NCBI RefSeq assembly: GCF_905475395.1 | Contig: NC_058340.1 | Location: 60,800,181 to 60,864,180 of the forward strand | DNA length: 64,000 nucleotides | Reading direction: 5' to 3' | DNA from: Chrysoperla carnea | Taxonomy: Eukaryota; Arthropoda; Insecta; Neuroptera; Chrysopidae | Part shown: one piece after another, positions 11,096-22,781 of the stretch | Numbering within the stretch: position 1 is the first letter of the stretch | How the letters are laid out: every line of letters begins with the position of its first letter | Made by a program: the position numbers and the translations under genes | Notes under the pieces: generated by a model | Databases searched by the model: none | Told to the model about the DNA's origin: nothing | The model's input: only the letters and a program-made list of their open reading frames with translations

Positions 11096-14000
11096 ATGTC
11101 TTCTAAAATTATTCCTTTCTCCATAAACAATAGTATTGTGAATTTACCGGAAGGATATGCAAGAATTAGTGACGATATAGAAAATTTTACTGTAAAACAA
11201 ACTGATATTTGGGTTTTAGGATTTCCCAAATCAGGTACATCATTAAATTTTATAGTGTTTTTATGGATATTTTTATATATTTTTTTTCCAGGTACCACAT
11301 GGCTTCAAGAAATGGTTTGGTGTCTAGCGAATAATTTGAATTTATCATGTCAACGATCAATGCTTGAAAAATTTCCAGTTTTAGAGCAAGTATATTTTGA
11401 TTGAGTTAATTTTGTTTTTATACCATGTATATATGAAATATACATAGTACATTAAGTTTAGTCCCAAGTTTGTAACGTTTAAAAATATTGATGTTATGAA
11501 AAAAATTTTGGTAGAGGTGTTCATAGAATCATCTTATTAGTCCATTTTCGATTGTCCGTCCATCTGTCAACTCGATAACTCAAAAACGAAAAAAGATATC
11601 AAGCTGAAATTTTTGCAGCGCACTCAGGACGTAAAAAGTGAGGTCGAGTTCGTAAATGAGCAACATAGATCAATTGGGTCTTGGGTCCGTAGGACCCATC
11701 TTGTAAACCGTTGAAAATAGAACAAAAGTTTTAATGTATAAAATGTACAGCTTTTGTTTGAAACATTTTTTTGTAGACATCACTGTTTACTCACGAGGGC
11801 ACACATTAGATGCAAACTTTATAGTATGTATTAACATGGGATTATCAGTTATGTATGTATGACATGTATATGTATAATGTGATAGAGTAATCAACACTGT
11901 CTATACATGGTATTTCAACAAATAACTCAGTCATTTGTTTGTTTTCACTTGTTTTTGATATTGTTTTGATTAATATAAAATTGTTGTGAAATTTTTAGAT
12001 CAAAGATGCATCACCATCATTCGGATGAGTATTACATACTAGAATCAATAAAATATTGTGATGATCTTCCTGATCCAAGATTTATTAAATGCCATTTACC
12101 ATGGAATGCATTACCTAAGCAATTACGAACTGGAGAGGCTAAACCAAAAGTAAAGTAATTGTAAATTTATTAATTTATTTAAAACCAAATAGTGATAAGA
12201 TTTTGAAATATCCTCAAATGTTTTCGCAGGATAAAGTTAAGTGGCATTTTTTAATTAATTTTAGCTTTAGAGCAGGCGCTAGATACAGTTGTGTGAGAGT
12301 GAAAAATCGAGGACTGCATTTTGTCACTTGATTCTTGTTCATAAAAGCTTATAGTTGAACAATTTATATAATTAAACAATTTTTAACAATTAAAAAGTTA
12401 AACTTTAGTGTCAAACAGTCTGTAATTATTCTTCAGAACTTTTTATACGATATTAAAAGATGATTTTAAGATTTTCAAAAACTCAAAAATTTAATTTTTT
12501 TGCATTAATTTTTTGCTTAGAAAATAACCTTTCTGGAGTTTTTCTAAACATTAAACTCTTAATTACTCAAAAACGATGAATTTTATTCAAAAAATTGGCA
12601 TTTGACTGTTTCTGTGAATGTAGAGTGATATACGAAAATTGGACCGATAGGGTTTCAGGCAACATCCGGAATATTAATCTATAAGCTTTTCTGAACAAGA
12701 ATCATTTTACAAAATGCGGTCCTCGACTTTTGCGCACTCAAATCTATTTAGCGCATATATGTGATATCCCAAAATGAATAAAATAAGTAAATTTTGTCAT
12801 GTAAATGCCTGTCACCAACATTCATCTAAAATAATACCATAAAATGTTTTTATTAAGCTTTTAAGAAATTTTACAGAAGTATAGTCAGATTATGGGCGGA
12901 ACATGGGCTGTACTTAACAAAAATTTAGATTTACATTTTCATTATCCAAAGGACAATATTCCCTGGAGAAAATCTTTTCTAATTTACAAGTCTCGATATA
13001 TCAGCGTTAGGAGACTAAAATTTAGTTGCAAATAATAATAAATTCACTTTATAATAAAATTAATAATACATTCACTTAAATAATTATAGATTTATTATTA
13101 ATTTCAGATTATTTACATCCATCGTGATCCAAAGGATGTTGTAGTTTCAATGCAAAATTTTCTAAACAATATGGGCTTTTCAAATCAATCCATTGAACAA
13201 TTGAGTGAATCAATGCTAGAAAATAGGAGTAAGTTTATGGGACAATAGAATAAGGGTTTTGGCATAGTGGAGCAAGACAGACCCAGAAAAATAAGCAATA
13301 TTTACCGTACGATAAAAGAGAACAATTTTCCTGCTTTAACTAAGATTTCTACTTCCATGAGATCAAGTTCTGCATGAAAAGCAAAATTTCTTTATTTGCT
13401 TCAGTGCTTTATAGGCAGGTTTGATAAAAAACAATACTACCACTTTGCATACCGGCATTTTCTTATGTCAGGTATTACGAGAAGAATTTACCAAATATTG
13501 GGAAGATGAAATTAAGCATTCATCACTAGTGAAATTATGTTTAATAAATGTGAAAAATACTCCGATTTATTTTCAAAAATTAATATTTTCAGCGTATATC
13601 TCAACAATACACCCATCGAAGGAAAATGGCAACTACATGAACGGGATATTGTTCCACTCTGCCTCGTGTTCCGCTGTGTTCCACCATTCCTTAAACTAAA
13701 CAAACCACTAGTACAGATTAATTACAGTATTTTCATTTTATTACAGTAATGCGGGGTCCATATTGGAATCATGTGAATAGTGCTTTTGAAAATCAAAAAA
13801 TATTACCAAATTTATTACTAATAAGCTATGAAGATATGCTGAACGATTTAAGTTCAATTATTCGAAAAACTGCAAAACATTTAGAAGTCGATATAGATGA
13901 AAATCAAATTGAGAATTTGAAACATCATTTAAGTTTCCAGTCGATGAAAAAGAATAAGACAATTGCCGTCAGAGAAATAAAAGGTGAAATTAAAACGGTT

Positions 14001-14096
14001 TTAGCCAAAGGTGTAGCAGGACGTCATAAAGAAAATATGTCACCTGAACTTATTTCTCGATTTGAAAAATGGGAAAACGAAAATAGGAAATATTAG
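11096..14096 (+). CDS. Cytosolic sulfotransferase (six exons; doubtful splice joints)
   Basis: Predicted PAPS-dependent sulfotransferase of about 300 residues, transferring sulfate to small acceptors in the cytosol. Proposed exons: 11096-11234, 11292-11389, 12006-12149, 13108-13228, about 13419 or 13472 to 13528, and 13747-14096. The 5'-phosphosulfate loop FPKSGTTWLQEM is rebuilt across intron 1 (57 bp, tcag/gtac...ccag). Exon 3 has PRFIKCHLPW with the likely catalytic His; exon 4 has IHRDPKDVVVS with the 3'-phosphate-binding Arg and Ser. Exon 6 has GPYWNHV and the C-terminal AKGVAGRHKENMSPEL, which aligns with the family's RKGxxGDWKNxFT but lacks the leading Arg and the GDW. The start is the only upstream Met before the nucleotide loop. 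Intron 2 holds a repeat A copy. The join of exon 5 to 6 gives no clean GT-AG in frame, and exon 3 needs an unusual acceptor. It may be decaying or mis-modelled. Family assignment is firm; substrate unknown. Confidence 0.8.
11417..11956 (-). repeat. Repeat A copy A6, full length, in sulfotransferase intron 2
   Basis: Nearly complete reverse-orientation copy from TTTTATACCATG to CATGGTATTTCAACA and CACTTGTTTTT, about 540 bp. It lies wholly within an intron, so exon sequence is not disturbed. Confidence 0.85.
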
Positions 14097-15201
14097 TGTT
14101 TGTTTTAATGACATAAGAAGATTCATGTATGCTATTCCATAGGAACCGTGAATTTTTCAGGGATAAAAATAACCCTTTTTTCAAGAATTTTTTGATCCCT
14201 AATGGGGAAGAATTCGGGTTTGTTGTAAATCCCTTTCATAACACTTAGAACATGATTTATATGTGTTTCTAGAGAAGTCTGTATTTTTGTTCCGTTATTT
14301 TTTGGCATTCACAGTGGTCACCTTAAGTTGAAACAAACTTCAACTCGATATTCCTGTAATTTATCTTCAAATTAACCTAGCAAATTGTAAAACGGTATGT
14401 GAGTCTCAAGAATATGTCTCCTTTTATGTAGAAATATTATGTTTTTTTCGTGATAATTATGGCTTTGTACATCTTTACAGCCTCTACAAATGGAACTGGA
14501 GGGTTGTCAACTTTCCAGTTTTCCTCCCTCGCTTTTTAAATCAAAATATCATGTTTTTCGTGGTATATTTAGTAAGATAATTAAGCATTTTTATGTGAAT
14601 TTTATTAAGATAAAAAGTGAGTCTTTTGGTTTTCATTTCATTTTTTCAAAAACTTGCAAAGACAATAATCTCATTTCAATAAGCTACAATTATTAATATA
14701 TAAGAGGACAAAATGGCTTTAGTGATGGAGTTCTGCTGCTCATAACTTTTTGTTATATTTTATATATAATAATACCTAATATTTTAACATATTTTACCAT
14801 TAAATACTGCCATTAAAATGTAAATATTTAAATACATTCACGATAGTTAATCGATATTAAATCGATAAACAATTTTCATTTGATCTCACATTTACTTAAG
14901 TATAATTTTTCCAATTATACGCAATCATTATACTTGCAAATGTGAATTATCGAATCAATTTCACAGCTACATGTTATTATAATTTAAACATTATTGATAG
15001 GTTTTATGGCCGCATATAAAATAATTTAGCATGATTAAATTTTTAATAAAAACATACAAAATAATCTGTTAAAATTGTATAATTTCTGATTATAATACCT
15101 GTGCAATCAAAAAAAGTTAATTAGAAATAATTTTAAAAGTATGTTTGTGTAAATTAATCACCTAAGCATAAATACTTAATAAATTATACTTAGTTAAGGA
15201 C
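14097..15201. other. 3' flank of the sulfotransferase gene, no further gene seen
   Basis: AT-rich. The frame at 14490-14696 is unsupported. AATAAA-like hexamers occur downstream but none is clearly the polyadenylation signal. Confidence 0.4.
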
Positions 15202-15243
15202 TACTTAAAAAATACGTTTCATATGAAACGTATTTTTTAAGTA
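15202..15243. repeat. Perfect 42 bp palindrome beside a mariner end
   Basis: Exact palindrome centred on CAT|ATG at 15222/15223 with arms of 21 bp (core ACGTTTCATATGAAACGT). About 30 bp on, ACACAGTAT at 15252-15260 mirrors the mariner terminus ATACTGTGT. Confidence 0.9.
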
Positions 15244-15272
15244 TTATATAATACACAGTATTAGGTATATAA

Positions 15273-15830
15273 TACTGTGTCCAAAAAATAAGGTGAGATA
15301 TGAATTTAAACTGCGCGCGTTTGTTGTGCATTATGAATTCCTTCCACCCGGCCAAACACTCAACAAGGAATATTTTTTGAACGTTATGCGTCCTTTGCGT
15401 TACGCTATCTGCCTAAAAATTCCGGAATTGTGGAAAGGCAAATCATGGTTTTTACACCACGATAATGCACCATCCCATACTGCACTCATAATTCGTGATC
15501 ATTTTGTCAAAAACTCAACCCATATCGTTCCGTGACCACCGTATTCACCTGATCTGGCGCCGTGCGACTGCTGGCTGTTCAGCAAGCTCAAAAGACCGCT
15601 CTGGGGACACCGTTTTGATACGATAGAGGAGATTCAAGCCTCAGCGAAGACGGAACTGAAGGCAATCCCGGAAAAAGACTACAACCAGTGTTTCGAAGAT
15701 TGGAAAATCCGTTGGCATAAGTGCCTTGCATCGGGAGGGGATTACTTTGAAAGGGATGAAATTGATGTATAAGAATACATAAAGAATTTTCAAAATAAAT
15801 ACAATGTCACCTTATTTTTGGGGCAGTATA
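15273..15830 (+). mobile_element. Mariner element, internally deleted
   Basis: About 560 bp with matching ends: left TACTGTGTCCAAAAAATAAG and right, read inverted, TACTGCCCCAAAAATAAGG. Full mariners are about 1.3 kb, so more than half is missing. The frame from 15293 to about 15772 keeps the C-terminal half of a mariner transposase: HHDNAPSHTA with the second catalytic Asp, and PPYSPDLAPCDCWLF with the third. The DNA-binding half and first catalytic Asp are absent, and one in-frame TGA (just before PPYSPDLAP, about 15533-15535) breaks the frame. It cannot make active transposase but could be mobilised in trans. Confidence 0.9.
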
Positions 15831-16698
15831 AATCCTATATTGAAGTGTTTTTAAAGGTATGCTTTATAATTTAACAAAGCTAATTTCTTAAGATTAATTT
15901 GGAAAACTAATATTTATTAATTAAAAGAATGACAAATATTTTTCCTATAAAGAAAATTATAACAAGCGTCACTCCTGCCTGATTCCATAAAATTTATTTA
16001 AAGTGATGAATGGATGGCATTTGTGTTAATTTCTTCTATGATTTACTCTAAATCTTAAGGCATCAGTATTTAAAAAACTATGGTATATATCGAAAAATTT
16101 TACTCTTAACTTTCCCAAGGATCCACCCTCAAAATTTGAAACATAATTCTTATTTTTTTAGGAACTTTTTTAAAAATTACTTTCAATATTGAGATATAAT
16201 TTTAAATTTAAATTTTGTTATTCTTTTCAACTCAAAACACGAATATTTTTTTCATTTATTAGGAAGTCAAAAATGGGTCGCTTCTCTATTGTATTTCAAT
16301 ACGATTAATTTTTGTTATCTATTTTTAAAAACAATATGATTTTTTGTTATAATCATGTATTAGCTATAATCATTTAATTGACCTTATTTATATGTTAAAT
16401 CAACCAAATTAAAAAAAAATTAATCAGTTGTAAAACAAGAATTTCATACGCTTCAAATATTATTACTTTTTCATTTTCACATGTCAGATTAACCATTAAC
16501 GTAAGTATTACATCTTTGTAAAAATTCAATGAAGATATTATTGAATAAATGGAATTTTAAATACTCTGTTTTTCTTATACAGAATGATACAGTGGGTAGC
16601 CCAAGATGACGGGCTAGTTATATTTTAGGCATTCCCATGATACGGGTTACATATGAAAGGAATGGCTGAGAAGAATATTAATAACATTATTTAAATCG
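15831..16698. other. AT-rich stretch, no gene seen
   Basis: Nothing coding. A slightly GC-richer patch near 16590-16650 is unassigned. Confidence 0.4.
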
Positions 16699-17200
16699 GA
16701 TGACAATGCATTTTTATGGTAAGCATAACCTGATTTCCCATCGCTTCCACCATATTTGATATACTTACCTTTTTAACTCCTGGCGGTAAATGAGGGATGT
16801 TATAAGTTTGATCGCTATGTGCGTCTGTCTGTTTGTGTTTGTTCCGATAGTGTTCCGATAGTGTTTCTAGCTATGTTTGAAGAAATGCGGTTCATTTTGG
16901 AAAGAGCTACAAGGAAAAAGTCACATTTGTCGGAGTTTTTCAAATTTTGTAAATTTTACTTGTTTAGATTTAAATTGAAATAAACTTTACTTTTTAAAGG
17001 GCAAGCTTGATGCACTCCGAAACGTCCTTGATATTTTTAATTAAGCGGCTCTAGCTTTTACAAACAGTTAGTTTAATTATTTTCTACTTTTAAGTACATT
17101 AAAAGCTTGCCATTTAAAAAGCATTTTTATTTTAATTTTTTTTAATGTTCAGTATCAATTCAAAAAGTTCTGCTGTTATAACCTGGACCACCCTGTATAA
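16699..17200 (+). repeat. Repeat E copy E1
   Basis: Shares CGCTTCCACCATATTTG and downstream blocks (AATAAAAGCTT-like, AAAAAGCATTTTTATT) with a diverged copy at 57858-58090. It ends with CCACCCTGTATAAAT, a phrase common at insect transposon ends. Family unknown. Confidence 0.5.
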
Positions 17201-18265
17201 ATAAAATAATATATATATTGAATGCAGTTTTATCAATATCAAAATAAGTGTTGTACTGAAAGATGATTCAGGAATTGTATGAGCTGATTGGGTTTTCGCC
17301 CTCGAGGGGGGAATAAATTGAAAAAGTTAAACAGTAAAAAGCATTATATTAGAAAAAAATAATATATTCTCGTATTGGCCTAAAAATTTGATAATTCACA
17401 AAAACACTATTTAGTATTAAAACTACAAAATACGCGCGGGAAAAGTGTAGAAAATAAATATTCGTAATTTATAATTCGCAGTTATGAAAGTTATAAGAAA
17501 AAAAGTGATTTCGACTTCGTTGAAGTGTCGATTAAAGTCTTTCCTGATCGATATCGCGTGAACAAAAAATGATAACTACGACTTCGTTGCGGTGCCGATC
17601 CAAGCATATTATGGTAATATGATCCGCAAAGAACTTCATAACATTTGGTCGAGTTTTTATTTTTTTTTATTTATTAATAGGCAAATTTTTATTATGCTGA
17701 GAAGTTTTTCGTATGGATTTAAAGGGTCGCACCACAGGGTCCGCTCCAAATTTTCTCAAGAAGAAATAAACTTTCTTTATCAATACTCCAAATGGCAGAC
17801 AAAATAATCACAGGAATTTCAATTCATTATATGCTCACGATCAATTAAGACTTTATGATTCTTTTTGCGTAAAAAGTTTTTATATGCCATAACACTTTGA
17901 TCGATGTTCATCGAAAATGATTTTAAACAAAACTTATTTAGCGAAATGCCTTTTTTCAGATATTTCAGCTTTTGAATCAGAATTACTTAGCCCAACACTA
18001 ATGTCCATAACAATTTTAAGCAATTTTAGTCCTTACAGCATTCAAATCAACATTAAATTTTATGTAGCAACCGTTTAAGATAAATTTACGTTTTAAATGT
18101 AAAAAATTAAGAGGAAAAAAACGTGATATTAAAGGTAATCAATAAAAAATGTAAACTTGAAATCTACATAAAATCAATGTGTGTGGTTAATACCTAGAGC
18201 TTGTATAATAACACAAATAATTTATTTAATATTATTGTGATTAAAAACAGTTTAATTGAAATATT
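17201..18265. other. Unassigned stretch
   Basis: No recognisable gene. The frame at 17592-17807 contains a stretch rich in aromatic residues but no known motif. Confidence 0.4.
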
Positions 18266-18565
18266 AAGGATGTACGAACACCAGAGACAGGTTGGATAAA
18301 AGGCTTGATTTTTTTAAATGTAGTTGGACTAAGTCTAAATCAATTCTGAAAATTTTAGGGGGGTTGCCCGATTATTTAAATAAATGAATGACTTCAAAAG
18401 TAGGCATTTTTAACATTGGTTTTATGAGAAAACGGTAGAGGGATTATATATTTTCATTGATTTCTCCAAAACTAGTCCGTAAAAATAACGGGTTGTGCGC
18501 TACTAGTTAAGGATGTATGAGCATGGTAGTGGGGACACAAATTTAAAAAAATATATTTTCGATGA
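18266..18565 (+). repeat. Repeat C copy C2
   Basis: Matches C1 from AAGGATGTACGAAC through TGTAGTTGGACTAAGTC and ACTTCAAAAGTAGGCATT to CTAGTTAAGGATGTATGAGC. Confidence 0.7.
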
Positions 18566-18887
18566 CTGAAAAATAATTAAATAAAGCATTGAATAACAGC
18601 ATTGGAATGTATTTATTTAAGCGAGACTGTACACACAGCATTAAAAATTATTGTAATGCTATTGTGTTTTTTTTATTATAACAATGAATCAAATTAGATG
18701 TAGGTATATCTATATATATAAAACAAAGTCGTGTTAGTGACACTACTTATAACTAAAGAACGGCTGAACCGATTTAGCTGAAAATTGGCAGGGAGGTAGT
18801 TAAGAGCCACGAGAATAACATAGGATATTTTTATCCCGTTCGACAGCATTCCTGTGGGACTTCATAACTCTACATATACCATTTATT

Positions 18888-19266
18888 TATTAAACAAGGA
18901 TAGTTCAAACCTACTTACAGTTAAATCTTATATGTCGATCTTTATTTATTAAATGTTATATGTACTGTCTATATCTATTTAATATATGTTTAGAGCTATC
19001 TTTGTTTAGAATATTCATTTTATAATTTAGTGTTCTCTTACAATAAATTATAAATGTTTGTTGTATCTACTATCTTTTTTTGATAATTTTTTATTAAACA
19101 AGGATAGTTCAAACCTACTTACATTTAAATCTTATATGTCGATCTTTATTTATTAAATGTTATATGTACTGTCTATATCTATTTAATATATGTTTAGAGC
19201 TATCTTTGTTTAGAATATTAATTTTATAATTTAGTGTTCTCTTACAATAAATTCTAAATGTTTGTT
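18888..19266 (+). repeat. Tandem duplication of about 175 bp inside the Helitron
   Basis: 18888-19062 and 19091-19266 are almost identical (TTATTAAACAAGGATAGTTC to ATAAATGTTTGTT with a few substitutions), offset by about 203 bp. Their similarity suggests a recent duplication. Confidence 0.9.
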
Positions 19267-19380
19267 AAAAAACTAATGTAATAAAATGAACTAATGTAAT
19301 AACAAATATCTTACACTTTTGCAATTTGTAAAAATCGAAAAAATCATAAAAAATTCAAAAAAACACAATTTTTGTAATTT

Positions 19381-19506
19381 TTGGTTGGGTTGGGTTAGGT
19401 TGGGTTAGGTTGGGTTAGGCTGGGATAGGCTGGGTTAGGCTGGGTTAGGTTGGGTTGGGTTGGGTTGAGTGTGGGTGTGGGTGTGAGTGTGGGTTGAGTT
19501 GGGTTT
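19381..19506 (+). repeat. TTGGG/TTAGG telomere-like minisatellite
   Basis: About 125 bp made of a 10 bp unit TTGGGTTAGG (alternating TTGGG and TTAGG pentamers), grading into TTGGG and then GTGGGTGTGG variants. The pentamers match the canonical insect telomere repeat and its G-rich variant, but the tract is internal to a Helitron. Confidence 0.85.
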
Positions 19507-19829
19507 TTTTTTCAATTTTATTGATCTGTATATATAAAAATAAATTGCTGTGCGTTAGTCTCGCTAAAACTCAAAAACGGCTGGACCGATTTTCAAAATT
19601 AAACTAAACTAAATTAAAAAAAAACCCAAAAATTAAACTAAAGAAATCAAAATTTATTAATTTTTTATCGGAATCGCTATTGTTACGCTTGATCCTCAAG
19701 GTTGCAAGAGTGTACCAAAATTGTTCAATATATAGGAAGATACGTACAAGTATACTGCGAAGTTATACTATTTATCTATATTCAGTTTGTAAAACATAAC
19801 CAAAAATTTCAAGAAGAAACTCAAGAAGA

Positions 19830-20180
19830 ATGTTTGTCATTACTTTTGTTTTATTTGTGTTTATTCCCATATTGTTTATATTGTGTATGTTTATTAACAT
19901 ACCCGTGCGCCTGGCCTTTGCGATGATCATAAACAAATCGCAAGGCCAGTCGTTGGAAGTTTGCGGGATTAATTTAGAATTTCCATGCTTCTCGCATGGA
20001 CAACTATATGTCGCGTGTTCACGTGTAGGAAAGCCATCGTCTTTATATATTTATGCTCCGAAAAACCAAACTAAAAACGTAGTTTATCAAAAAACTTTAA
20101 ATTGCATAGATATATTTATTATGTTTTGTTATGTATTGATTATATTTTGTTGTGTTAATAAAACACATAAAACATGTTAA
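19830..20180 (+). pseudogene. Helitron helicase C-terminal remnant
   Basis: The frame carries the PIF1-family helicase end as found in Helitron Rep-Hel proteins: INKSQGQSLEVCGI, then SHGQLYVACSRVGKPSSLYI, which are helicase motifs V and VI in order. Replication initiator, nuclease and upstream helicase motifs are absent. The frame starts inside unrelated hydrophobic sequence and ends about 170 bp before the Helitron 3' hairpin, as expected for the final coding segment. Confidence 0.85.
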
Positions 20181-20828
20181 AATGACCAACAAGTTTCATT
20201 TAATAACCTAATACCATTTTAACCGTAGATAATACAACCAGTGTTAATTTTTGCCAAAAATAAATTAGAGTCTAAAGGTTGACATAATCACGAACCAAAA
20301 GTTGTAAAAAAAAAAGTTGCAGGTGATACGAAGTTCACCGGGTCAGCTAGTATGTATATAAAAACAAACAATGTCATTTTTGAGTGATTGGTAGAGGGCT
20401 TTGTAGAAAGTACGGGTGGGTGAAAAGAATTCCGATTACTTGACGTTCCCGGTTATCAAGACTCTACTGTATGCACCTTTAATACATAGATAATCACAAC
20501 TTCATAATTAAGTTACTAATTATAGACATAATCATTAAATATACCTACTTTAAAAATATTTACTTTAAAATTACTTGTTTTTTTTTAAACGAATATTAAC
20601 GTTTTTTTTTTATATAAAAATATATAATATTCAACTGGTTTAATAATTAATATAAAATAATTACAATTTAAACATTTGCAAATTTTAATAAAAATACTAA
20701 TTAATGAGTTAATTGATAGAATCACATCGATTAACGATTCAACGAATGTCGTCGTCTTCAGCGAAGAAGACATTAAACCACCCACAGTTGAAAACATACT
20801 AATTGTATATTTTGTAACTTTATTATCA

Positions 20829-21385
20829 ACAAGCGAAAACAAACAATTCACTGAGTTAATTGTTGAAATACCATGCATAGACAGTGTTGATTACTCACAT
20901 CACATTACACATACATACATGTCACACATACATAACTGATAACCTCATATTAATACATACTTGCATCTAATGTGTGTTCTCGTGAGTAAACAGTGATGTT
21001 TACAAAAAAATCTTTCAAACAAAAGTAGTTTATTTTTTTATAAGGAACATTTTTTACATTTAAACTTTTGTTCTATATCTACCGGTTTACAAGATGAGTC
21101 CTACGGACCTAAGATCCAATTGACCTATGTTGCTCATTTACAAACTCGACCTCACTTTTTACGTCCTGAGCACGCTGTAAAAATTTCAGCTTGATATCTT
21201 TTTTCGCTTTTGAATTATCGTGTCCACAGACGGACGCACGGACGGCCAACCGAAAATGGACTAATTAGGTGATTTTAGGAAAACCTATACCAATATTTTG
21301 TTCGTAGCATCAATATTTGTAAGCGTTACAAACTTGGGACTAAACTTAGTATACCTTGTATATTATATATATGCATGGTATAAAA
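20829..21385 (+). repeat. Repeat A copy A7, complete reference copy
   Basis: Best complete copy, about 557 bp. It starts ACAAGCGAAAACAAACAATT, then ATACCATGCATAGACAGTG, and ends ATATATGCATGGTATAAAAA, so ATACCATGCATA forms an imperfect terminal inverted repeat about 40 bp in from the left end. Interior landmarks in order: CAAACAAAAGTAGTTTATTT, ACAAGATGAGTCCTACGG, CTGAGCACGCTGTAAAAATT, a run rich in GGAC (ACGGACGGCCAACCGAAAAT), GTTACAAACTTGGGACTAAA. No protein is encoded. About a dozen copies in the window make it the dominant repeat. Confidence 0.9.
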
Positions 21386-21541
21386 ACGATGTCAGGTTTT
21401 TTTTTAATAGAACCAGGTGAAATATTATGGAATGTTAACTATGTGGATTATAGCTGCACTTTCAATACACTTAAATCCAACAAATAAAAATTTTTAACCA
21501 GAATAAAAGTGTAGGCTTTGATTTCCTCGGCAAGATTGTGA

Positions 21542-22005
21542 AATAACAAGTGAAAGCAAACACTTGACTGAGTTAATTGTTGAAATACCCTGTATAAAAA
21601 GTTATTATTGTCAGAGCTTATTTTATTTTAAAGAAATTAGAAATGTTTAAAAAACCTACACAATTATGTTTTGGTTTTCGAAGATTTTGAAAATTTTCGA
21701 AGCTATTATCTAACATTTTTTCGTTTTTGAGAATCTTTCACAAGACCACTAGTTACCTTTAAATTTGCAGCTGCTTATCTTGTATAGTTTTGGAGAAAAT
21801 GGACGCCAAAGTTTTGCCCTAATCTGCGCCTTTACGGATAAAAAGTGATGTTTACGAAAAAATATTTCAAACAAAAGAGAAATTTTTTTGTAAGGTAGAA
21901 TTTTTTACATTTAAACTTTTGATCTATCCATTTACATTTAAACTTACAAGATGGGTCCTACAATTGATCTAAGTTGCTCATTTACGAACTCAAACTTTTT
22001 TTAAT
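21542..22005 (+). repeat. Repeat A copy A8, decayed and interrupted
   Basis: Left end at 21542-21602 (GACTGAGTTAATTGTTGAAA), about 235 bp of unrelated AT-rich sequence, then interior blocks at 21838-22005 (GATGTTTACGAAAAAATATT; ACAAGATGGGTCCTACA). The right end is missing. Confidence 0.7.
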
Positions 22006-22781
22006 ACTGTCGAAGTCTCCAGCCAGGCTGAAGATAGATAGGGGTAAAATTTGGGTTCGACGGGATGTGTTAAGTGAAATGAATGCCTTTGAATTAATGG
22101 ATTAGAGTTACGTTTCGCCAAGACAACTTCTGTTACTTTTCGTAAAGTAGACAAAAGTGTTTGAATAGATAAAATCATTAAGGAATACAGACACAATTAA
22201 AGTCTATTCAATGTCTTTCATTTTTTGCAATAATGTTTCACAATAAGTATTATAGTTTTAGTTAAACATGAATGAGAAATCGATAAGTAATTTTAAAACT
22301 GTCTATACATTTTGATTAGACTGAAATTTATATAGCGTATATAAATAATTGACTAAAGTCAATTGTTCTCTTTAACGTATTATAATCTGATTTAAACAAA
22401 GTAAAGTAACGTTACCAAAACAACAAAATATTTTATATTTAAAAAAGTCTGGTGTTTACACTCACGTGCGCTCCATATATCTACGTATATTAAAATTAAC
22501 GATACTAATAAAAAAAACGTTTCGTAAAAACACGTTCTGGTGGGCATGATCCCTATGGTTCACTCCATCAACTCCATATCGTATGATTATCCAATCACGG
22601 TAACTTAAACTAAATGCTAAAAATATCTTTCTTTCTAAGTAAGCATCACCTTGGCCAAAGACGGATATTAATAGGACGACCTTTTTCTGAGAATTTGTAT
22701 TTCACAATATTTTACATGTACTCTTAAGCTCTGCAAATTTTTCAATAATATGATTAAAGCAAATAAAATAAGACTAATAGC
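22006..22781. other. AT-rich stretch, no gene seen
   Basis: The minus-strand frame at 21990-22196 has no domain. Nothing else to report. Confidence 0.4.

Larger units (their letters stand above)
18709..20350 (+). mobile_element. Helitron region (two 5' ends, one 3' end)
   Basis: Left end: TC followed by TATATATATAAAAC, then AACGGCTGAACCGATTTAG, a classic Helitron 5' terminus, with A just before it at 18708. A second 5' terminus starts at 19525 (TCTGTATATATAAAAATAAA, then AACGGCTGGACCGATTTT). The single 3' end has a hairpin (GGTGA/TCACC, 20322-20339) followed by CTAG at 20347-20350 and T at 20351, so insertion lies between A and T. Between them lie a tandem duplication, a minisatellite and a helicase remnant. 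The simplest reading is one Helitron inserted inside the 3' part of another. Confidence 0.85.

Noticed and set aside
19381-19506. A true telomere end
   Set aside because: The tract is short, internal, flanked by Helitron sequence on both sides and continues into unique DNA.
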